From: Mycobacterium sp. MYCO198283
GTDB lineage: Bacteria > Actinomycetota > Actinomycetes > Mycobacteriales > Mycobacteriaceae
Length of the DNA: 64,000 nt
NCBI RefSeq assembly: GCF_021213805.1
Contig: NZ_JAJQJI010000006.1
Location: forward strand, 62,001 to 126,000
Direction of reading: 5' to 3'
Made by a program: the position numbers and the translations under genes. This document shows, piece after piece, positions 58,530-64,000 of the stretch. Under the pieces are notes generated by a model that saw nothing but the letters and a program-made list of their open reading frames with translations, searched no databases and was not told the DNA's origin. How positions within the stretch are numbered: position 1 is the first letter of the stretch; the number at the start of each line of letters is the position of its first letter.

Positions 58530-60950
58530 CTATTCGTTGTCAGAGGTGTCCTGCGCCGTCGACTGCCGGCCGTCCGCGGTGAACCCGGAGTCCCAGGTCC
58601 AGCCCGAGATCTCCGGATCGTCCTCGCCGTGCTCGCGGGTGTAGGTCCGGGCCGCCAGCCGGGCGTCCGCCATCTCCTGCCGCAGCCCGGCGGCGTTGAC
58701 ACCCAGCCCCGGGACGCGGTCGATGACGTCCATGACCAGGTGGAAGCGGTCCAGGTCGTTCATCATGACCATGTCGAAGGGCGTGGTGGTGGTGCCCCGT
58801 TCCTTGAACCCCCGCACGTGCAGCTGCGCGTGGTTGGCGTGCCGGTAGGTCAGCCGGTGGATGAGCCAGGGATAGCCGTGGTAGGCGAAGATCACCGGCT
58901 TGTCGGCGGTGAAGATCGAGTCGAACTCGCGGCTCGACAGGCCGTGCGGGTGTTCGCTGTCCGGTTGCAGCCGCATGATGTCGACGACGTTGACCACCCG
59001 CACCCGCAGGTCGGGGAGTCGCCGGCGCAGGATGTCGGCGGCCGCCAGCGTCTCCAGCGTCGGGATGTCACCGGCGCAGGCCAGCACGACGTCGGGTTCA
59101 CCGGTCGTGCTGCTCGCCCACTCCCAGATCCCGAGCCCGCGGGCGCAGTGGGCGATCGCGTCGTCCATCGACAGATAGGTCAGCGCCGGCTGCTTGCCGG
59201 CGACGATGACGTTGACGTAGTGGCGGCTGCGCAGACAGTGGTCGCCGACGCTCAGCAGGGTGTTGGCGTCCGGTGGCAGGTACACCCGCACCACCTCGGG
59301 CCGCTTGTTGGCGACGTGGTCGATGAAGCCCGGGTCCTGGTGCGACGCGCCGTTGTGGTCCTGGCGCCAGACGTGCGAGGTGAGCAGGTAGGTGAGCGAG
59401 GCGATCGGCCGCCGCCAGTCGAGGCGCGCACTGCTGGACAGCCACTTGGCGTGCTGGTTGAGCATCGAGTCGACGATGTGGACGAACGCCTCGTAGCAGT
59501 TGAACAGCCCGTGGCGGCCGGTCAGCAGGTATCCCTCGAGCCAGCCCTGACACAGGTGCTCCGACAGCACCTCCATCACCCGGCCGCCGGGGGCGAGGTG
59601 GTCGTCCTCGCTGCAGAGCTGCCCCAGCCAGGCTTTGTCGGTGGCCTCGAACACGGGCGAGAGCCGGTTGGAGGCGGTCTCGTCCGGACCCATGATCCGG
59701 AAGCGGTCGGTGTTGCGAACGATCACGTCGCGCAGGAACGTCCCGAGCACCTTGGTCGCCTCGGCGGTGTCGGCGCCCGGCGTGTCCACCGCGACCGCGT
59801 AGTCGCGGAAGTCGGGCAGGTCGAGGTCGCGCAGCAGCTCACCGCCGTTGGCGTGCGGGTTGGCGCTCATCCGTCGACGGCCCTGCGGCGCCAGCGCTTT
59901 CAGCTCGGGGCGCAGCGTGCCGTGCTCGTCGAACAGCTCCTCCGGCCGGTAGCTGCGCAGCCACTCCTCGAGCTGGGCGCGGTGCTCGGCGTTGTCGTGG
60001 GTGCCCGACAGCGGCACCTGGTGCGACCGCCAGGTGCCCTCGACGAGCACCCCGTCGACCTCCTTGGGGCCGGTCCAGCCCTTCGGCGTGCGCAGCACGA
60101 TCATCGGCCAGGTGGGGCGCTCGGAGTGGCCGTCCTCGCGTGCCGCGCGCTGGCTGCGCTGTATGTCGTCGACCGCCTCGTCGAGCGCCGCCGCGAGCTG
60201 CTGGTGCACGTTTCGCGGATCGTCGCCCGCGACGGTGATCGGGCGGTACCCGTAGCCCCGCAGCAGCGCTTCGAGCTCCTCCTGCGGAATCCGGGACAGC
60301 ACAGTCGGATTGGCGATCTTGTAGCCGTTGAGATGCAGGATCGGCAGCACCGCGCCGTCGGTGGCGGGGTTGAGGAACTTGTTCGAGTGCCAGCTGGCGG
60401 CGAGCGGACCGGTCTCTGCCTCCCCGTCGCCGATCACGCACGCCACCACCAGGTTCGGGTTGTCGAAGGCGGCGCCGAACGCGTGCACGAGCGCATAGCC
60501 CAGCTCGCCGCCCTCGTGGATCGAGCCGGGGGTCTCCGACGCGACGTGGCTGGGAATGCCGCCGGGAAACGAGAACTGCCGGAACAGCTTTCGCATGCCG
60601 TCGGTGTCCTCGCCGATGGCGGTGTAGATCTCGCTGTAGGTGCCCTCGAGGTAGGCGTTGGCCACCAGACCGGGCCCGCCGTGGCCCGGCCCGGTGATGT
60701 AGACGCAGTCGAGGTCCCGGTGGCGGATCACCCGATTCAGGTGCGCGTAGAGCAGGTTGAGCCCCGGGGTGGTGCCCCAGTGCCCGAGCAGTCGCGGTTT
60801 GACGTGGTGATCGGCCAGCGGTTCCCGCAGCAGCGGGTTGTCCAGCAGGTAGATCTGTCCGACGGACAGGTAGTTGGCGGCGCGCCAGTAGGCGTCGATG
60901 CCCGCGAGCTCGTCCTCGGTCAGTGGCGACGTCTGCGTCGGGGAGTCCAT
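58530..60950 (-). CDS. xfp: Xylulose-5-phosphate/fructose-6-phosphate phosphoketolase
   Basis: An 806-residue TPP enzyme splitting xylulose-5-P (and probably fructose-6-P) to acetyl phosphate with phosphate. The family features [15 protein letters not shown] (residues 57-71), [11 protein letters not shown] (84-94) and the TPP diphosphate motif GDGEAETGP (174-182) are present, and the protein is full length. It allows carbon to bypass glycolysis, producing acetyl-P. It is not part of the equivalent M. tuberculosis region and is 21 bp upstream of the CPBP gene on the same strand. Confidence 0.96.
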   Translation of the reverse strand: MDSPTQTSPLTEDELAGIDAYWRAANYLSVGQIYLLDNPLLREPLADHHVKPRLLGHWGTTPGLNLLYAHLNRVIRHRDLDCVYITGPGHGGPGLVANAYLEGTYSEIYTAIGEDTDGMRKLFRQFSFPGGIPSHVASETPGSIHEGGELGYALVHAFGAAFDNPNLVVACVIGDGEAETGPLAASWHSNKFLNPATDGAVLPILHLNGYKIANPTVLSRIPQEELEALLRGYGYRPITVAGDDPRNVHQQLAAALDEAVDDIQRSQRAAREDGHSERPTWPMIVLRTPKGWTGPKEVDGVLVEGTWRSHQVPLSGTHDNAEHRAQLEEWLRSYRPEELFDEHGTLRPELKALAPQGRRRMSANPHANGGELLRDLDLPDFRDYAVAVDTPGADTAEATKVLGTFLRDVIVRNTDRFRIMGPDETASNRLSPVFEATDKAWLGQLCSEDDHLAPGGRVMEVLSEHLCQGWLEGYLLTGRHGLFNCYEAFVHIVDSMLNQHAKWLSSSARLDWRRPIASLTYLLTSHVWRQDHNGASHQDPGFIDHVANKRPEVVRVYLPPDANTLLSVGDHCLRSRHYVNVIVAGKQPALTYLSMDDAIAHCARGLGIWEWASSTTGEPDVVLACAGDIPTLETLAAADILRRRLPDLRVRVVNVVDIMRLQPDSEHPHGLSSREFDSIFTADKPVIFAYHGYPWLIHRLTYRHANHAQLHVRGFKERGTTTTPFDMVMMNDLDRFHLVMDVIDRVPGLGVNAAGLRQEMADARLAARTYTREHGEDDPEISGWTWDSGFTADGRQSTAQDTSDNE

Positions 60951-60989
60951 CGGTCCTTACTACCCCGAACCGGTGACGTTACGCGGACC

Positions 60990-61385
60990 TCAGCGGTGAA
61001 TTCCCATGCGGTGAAAAAGGCGGTTGAGTTGGCCCGCCGCGGCGTTGGCCGGCGTCAGCACGACCTCGAGCACGTCGAGCAGCCGGTTCACCCGCGCCGC
61101 GATGTGGTCGATCTGCGCGACCGATTGGTTCAGGTGCTCCACCGCTCCCACCACCGTCGACAGCGATTCCTCGATGGTGTCGAGGTTGCGGTTCACCCGC
61201 CCCAGCGTGTCGTCGAACTTGGTCAGCGTCTTGTCGAACTTGCCCATGGTGACGTCCATCTCCTCGACGATCTGACTCATCGCGTCGAGGACGGCCGTGG
61301 CCTGCTCCACCGTGACATCGGCGTTGAGCGCGGCGTTCGCGAGTTTCTGGAAACGGGTGCGCGCCGTCGTGGGCCGGTCAGCCAT
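60990..61385 (-). CDS. Coiled-coil conserved hypothetical protein
   Basis: A 131-residue protein with almost continuous helical heptad patterns (QATAVLDAMSQIVEEMDV; FDKTLTKFDDTLGRVNRN; VVGAVEHLNQSVAQIDHI). There are no transmembrane segments or signal peptide. It resembles small ATPase- or envelope-associated coiled coils of mycobacteria, but I do not recognise the family. The ATG at 61385 (MADRPTTARTRFQ) was chosen over an upstream in-frame ATG. It lies 39 bp upstream of xfp on the same strand. Confidence 0.8.
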   Translation of the reverse strand: MADRPTTARTRFQKLANAALNADVTVEQATAVLDAMSQIVEEMDVTMGKFDKTLTKFDDTLGRVNRNLDTIEESLSTVVGAVEHLNQSVAQIDHIAARVNRLLDVLEVVLTPANAAAGQLNRLFHRMGIHR

Positions 61386-61472
61386 GACGACAGTGTGCCG
61401 CACGTCCGGCCGCGGCGGCGGCGAACCCGCCGGCAGTGCCGACCGACCGGTTGGTGCCCAGTGGCGGCGGTC

Positions 61473-61478
61473 TAGGCT
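61473..61478 (+). promoter_or_regulatory. Candidate -10 upstream of the Rv1866-like gene
   Basis: TAGGCT ends 6 bp before a GTG at 61485, placing transcription start at or next to that codon. The remainder of the 188-bp gap between 61386 and 61573 contains only the small ORF that starts there. Confidence 0.5.
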
Positions 61479-61484
61479 GCACGG

Positions 61485-61577
61485 GTGCTGGGATTCGCGC
61501 TGCCACCGTGGCGTGCCGCCGCCGACGACCTGCCCGCCGCGAAGCTCAGCGCAGCGACGGGTGGCGCGACGCGATGA
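61485..61577 (+). CDS. Candidate 30-aa leaderless small ORF coupled to the CoA-transferase gene
   Basis: A GTG at 61485 opens a 30-codon frame that begins VLGFALPPWRAAADDLPA and ends at a TGA overlapping the ATG of the next gene (ATGA). TAGGCT 6 bp upstream would make its mRNA leaderless. The reading frame is different from that of the downstream gene. A translated upstream ORF of this sort would couple translation to the transferase; expression is unproven. Confidence 0.4.
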   Translation: MLGFALPPWRAAADDLPAAKLSAATGGATR

Positions 61578-63925
61578 CCGCCCCGCTGCCGCTCGCCGGT
61601 GTCCGCGTGTTGGACCTCGCGGACGCGACCGCGGACGCAGTCGGCCGCCAGCTCGCCGACCTCGGCGCCGACGTGGTCAAGGTCGAGCCGCCCGGCGGAC
61701 TGCCGGACCGCCGCGCGGCGCCGGCCGTCGGCGCCGCCGCCATCGCGTTCGCGTTGCACAACGCCAACAAGCGGGCGGTGATCCTCGACGAGCGTGACGG
61801 CGCCGACCGCGACCGGTTCTTCGCATGGGCCGCCGCCGCCGACATCCTCGTCGACAGCGGCCTACCCGGGCAGGCCGCCCGGTTCGGCACCACCGCCGCC
61901 GAGCTCGCTACCCGCCATCCCCGGCTGGTGGCGCTGCACGTCACCGATTTCGGCACCGCCGGGCCGCGCGCGGGCTGGCGGGCCACTGAACCGGTGCTCT
62001 ACGCCATGTCGACCGCGCTGTCGCGGTCCGGTCCGACCGCCGGCACCCCGGTGCTTCCGCCGGCCGGCATCGCCTCGGCCACCGCCGGGGTGCAGGCCAC
62101 CTGGGCCGTGCTGGCCGCCTACCACCACCGGTTGACCACCGGCACAGGCGATTTCGTCGATTTCTCGCGCTACGAGGGTGTGCTGCTGGGCCTGGACCCG
62201 CCGTACGGCACCATGGGCCAGGCGGCGCAGGCGCAGCGCCGCAAACCGCTCTGGCGGGGCCGGCCGCGGAACCAGGACGTCTATCCGATCTTCCGCTCGC
62301 GGGACGGGTTCGTGCGGGTCTGCGTCATGTCGGCGCGGCAGTGGCGCAGCATGTGGACCTGGCTGGGAGAGCCCGAGGAATTCTCCGATCCCGCCTTCGA
62401 ACAGCTCGGCGCGAGGATCGCCGCGACCGAGGCACTGAACGCCCGCATCGCTGGGCACGTCGCCGAACAGCGCACCGACGATCTGGTGGCCGCCGGGCAG
62501 GAGCGCGGCATCCCGATCGCGGCGGTGCTGCCACCGGCGGAGGTGTTGCGCAGCGACCACTTCCGAAAGACCGGGGCGCTGACCGCGACCGCGTTGGGCG
62601 GCGAGCACGACGTCAGCGTGCCGGTCGGCCCGTACGTCGTCGACGGCCACCGGGCCGGTTGGCGCGGCCCCGTCGCGGCGGCTGCGGCCGGGGACGTGTG
62701 CTGGTCCCCGCCGTCGGCCGCGGCGCCGTCGAACGCGGCGGCCGTGCGGCCGTTCGACGGCCTGCGCATCCTCGACCTCGGCATCATCGTTGCCGGCGGT
62801 GAGCTGGGGCGGCTGTTCGCCGACCTCGGCGCCGAGGTCATCAAGATCGAGAGCGCCGGCTATCCCGACGGCCTGCGGCAGACCCGGCCCGGCCAGCCGA
62901 TGAGCGAGACCTTCGCGCTGGCGCACCGCAACGAGTTCGGCCTCGGGCTGGACCTGCGCAGCTCGGCGGGCGCGGACCTGTTCCGCCGGCTCGTCGCCGA
63001 ATCTGACGCGGTGTTCGCGAACTTCAAGCCCGGCACGCTGGCCGCGCTCGGCTTCTCCTACGACGAGCTGCGGGCCATCAACCCGGCCATCGTGCTCGCC
63101 GAGAGTAGCGCCTACGGCGACACCGGGCCCTGGAGCCGGCGGCTGGGCTACGGACCGTTGGTGCGCGCCAGCGCCGGGGTGACCGCCCTGTGGTCCGGCG
63201 ACGCGGTCGACGGCGACCGGCCGGGCTACTGGGACGCCACCACCGTCTTCCCCGACCACATCTCGGCGCGCGTCACGGCGATCGCGGCGCTGGCGGCCCT
63301 GATCCGGCGGCGCGCCACCGGCGTGGGCGGCCGGGTGCACGTCTCGCAGGCCGAGGTCGCGGTCGACCACTTGGCGACGCACTACGTCGCCGAGGCGGCC
63401 CGCGCCGTCGGCCTGCCCGTCACCGACGACCCGGCGTCGCACGAGGTCTTCCCGTGCGCGGGCGACGACGAGTGGTGCGTGATCTCCGTCCGCGACGCCG
63501 CCGATCGCGAGCGGCTGGCCGCCGAGATCGGCGGTGGCCCGCTGCCGGCCGATCCGAACGGCTTCTATCTGGACGTCGCGGCGTGGACGACGGGGCTGGA
63601 CAAGTTCGACGTCGCCGACCGGCTGCAGCGCGCCGATGTGCCGGCCGGGCCGATGTACCGGCCGGCCGACGTGCTGGCCGATCCGCAGGTGCGGGCGCGG
63701 GAGCTGTACGCGCCGATGCACCACCCGCTGTTCGACGAGCCGATGCCCAGCGAGACCGGCCCCGCGGCGTTCCGCCGGATCCCTGCCGCCGAGCTGCGCC
63801 CGGCGCCGATGCCCGGCGAGCACACCCGCGAGATCTGTCAGAAGCTGCTCGGCCTCACCGCCGAGGACATCGAGCGGCTCTACGTCGACGGGGTGCTGTT
63901 CGAGGCCCCGGCGACGCAGTCCTAG
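61574..63925 (+). CDS. Fused double family III (CaiB/BaiF) CoA-transferase (Rv1866-like)
   Basis: A 783-residue protein formed from two CoA-transferase domains. Domain 1 begins LAGVRVLDLADATAD and domain 2 begins FDGLRILDLGIIVAGGELGRL near residue 395; each has the DLGADVVKVE / DLGAEVIKIE CoA-site signature. The position normally holding the catalytic aspartate is Glu in both halves (FSRYEGVLLG and VSQAEVAVDH). It should transfer CoA between carboxylic acids, but with an unproven mechanism. Start ATG at 61574. The single-chain fusion resembles Rv1866. Confidence 0.88.
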   Translation: MTAPLPLAGVRVLDLADATADAVGRQLADLGADVVKVEPPGGLPDRRAAPAVGAAAIAFALHNANKRAVILDERDGADRDRFFAWAAAADILVDSGLPGQAARFGTTAAELATRHPRLVALHVTDFGTAGPRAGWRATEPVLYAMSTALSRSGPTAGTPVLPPAGIASATAGVQATWAVLAAYHHRLTTGTGDFVDFSRYEGVLLGLDPPYGTMGQAAQAQRRKPLWRGRPRNQDVYPIFRSRDGFVRVCVMSARQWRSMWTWLGEPEEFSDPAFEQLGARIAATEALNARIAGHVAEQRTDDLVAAGQERGIPIAAVLPPAEVLRSDHFRKTGALTATALGGEHDVSVPVGPYVVDGHRAGWRGPVAAAAAGDVCWSPPSAAAPSNAAAVRPFDGLRILDLGIIVAGGELGRLFADLGAEVIKIESAGYPDGLRQTRPGQPMSETFALAHRNEFGLGLDLRSSAGADLFRRLVAESDAVFANFKPGTLAALGFSYDELRAINPAIVLAESSAYGDTGPWSRRLGYGPLVRASAGVTALWSGDAVDGDRPGYWDATTVFPDHISARVTAIAALAALIRRRATGVGGRVHVSQAEVAVDHLATHYVAEAARAVGLPVTDDPASHEVFPCAGDDEWCVISVRDAADRERLAAEIGGGPLPADPNGFYLDVAAWTTGLDKFDVADRLQRADVPAGPMYRPADVLADPQVRARELYAPMHHPLFDEPMPSETGPAAFRRIPAAELRPAPMPGEHTREICQKLLGLTAEDIERLYVDGVLFEAPATQS

Positions 63926-63949
63926 CAAGGCGAAAGGTCCACCGCGGCA

Positions 63950-64000
63950 ATGTCTCTCGATCCCCGCACGCCTGTCCTCATCGGCTGGGGCCAGGTCAAT
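63950..64000 (+). CDS. Thiolase-like/acetyl-CoA acetyltransferase, partial (Rv1867-like)
   Basis: Only the first 17 residues are in the window: MSLDPRTPVLIGWGQVN. This matches the start of mycobacterial thiolase/lipid-transfer-type acetyltransferases, and Rv1867 occupies this place in M. tuberculosis. GGCGAAAGG lies upstream of the ATG. The gene runs off the right edge. Confidence 0.6.
   Translation, partial: MSLDPRTPVLIGWGQVN

Noticed and set aside
57786-61475. A 1229-codon open frame on the plus strand opposite CPBP, xfp and the coiled-coil gene
   Set aside because: Antisense shadow of strong minus-strand genes; the product has low complexity and no recognisable fold.

Overview
The window is a very GC-rich actinobacterial chromosome segment. 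Its gene order matches the Mycobacterium tuberculosis Rv1812c-Rv1867 neighbourhood (bacA, secA2, pgsA2, gcvH, garA, resR, gcvP, glcB, guaB1, gnd, blaI/blaR, ureABCFGD, ndh, modBC, apa). Together with IdeR-type iron boxes, GTG starts, TANNNT -10 boxes and leaderless-looking promoters, this points to Mycobacteriaceae, most likely a fast-growing Mycolicibacterium. The species cannot be named from the sequence. Gene content is almost entirely chromosomal core. I saw no insertion sequence, prophage, CRISPR array, rRNA or tRNA.

Layout. 1-4.8 kb (minus): FbpABC-type ferric-iron ABC importer followed directly by an acyl-adenylating ligase, behind an iron box. 4.8-9.5 kb: DUF2993-like protein, type II NADH dehydrogenase-like protein, TetR regulator, Nudix hydrolase, small secreted and hypothetical proteins. 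9.2-12 kb (minus): malQ with two overlapping SMR transporter genes. 12-16.7 kb: MFS transporter, two esterases, sterol-desaturase-type hydroxylase. 16.8-18.5 kb: KhtTU-like K+/H+ antiporter pair. 18.7-23 kb: secreted chymotrypsin-like protein, FAD dehydrogenase with a KstR-like box, BacA exporter. 23.3-30.6 kb (plus): secA2, pgsA2, DUF881-Sbp-DUF881, gcvH, garA, MerR gene, DUF151 nuclease. 30.8-34.5 kb: resR, then a tandem glycine riboswitch and gcvP. 34.6-46.6 kb (minus): VWA lipid-envelope-type protein, glcB, glycosylase-like gene, two CNNM proteins, guaB1, gnd, blaR, blaI. 46.8-52.5 kb (plus): iron-box-controlled FhuF-like gene, a small RNA locus that fits MrsI, a thioesterase, and the urease operon. 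52.5-54.7 kb (minus): ndh and a degenerate SDR. 54.7-57.7 kb (plus): modB, modC (no modA), apa. 57.8-61.4 kb (minus): CPBP protease, phosphoketolase, coiled-coil protein. 61.5-64 kb (plus): fused class III CoA-transferase and the start of a thiolase-like gene.

Themes. Three IdeR-like iron boxes control an iron importer operon, a FhuF-like reductase gene and a ~95-nt small RNA. The RNA sits exactly where the iron-sparing sRNA MrsI lies in M. tuberculosis, between blaI and the Rv1847 orthologue, and it is the most notable non-coding feature. Glycine metabolism is linked by gcvH, a two-aptamer riboswitch and gcvP; the nearby garA and glcB also affect central carbon flow. Protein export (secA2) sits beside phospholipid synthesis (pgsA2).
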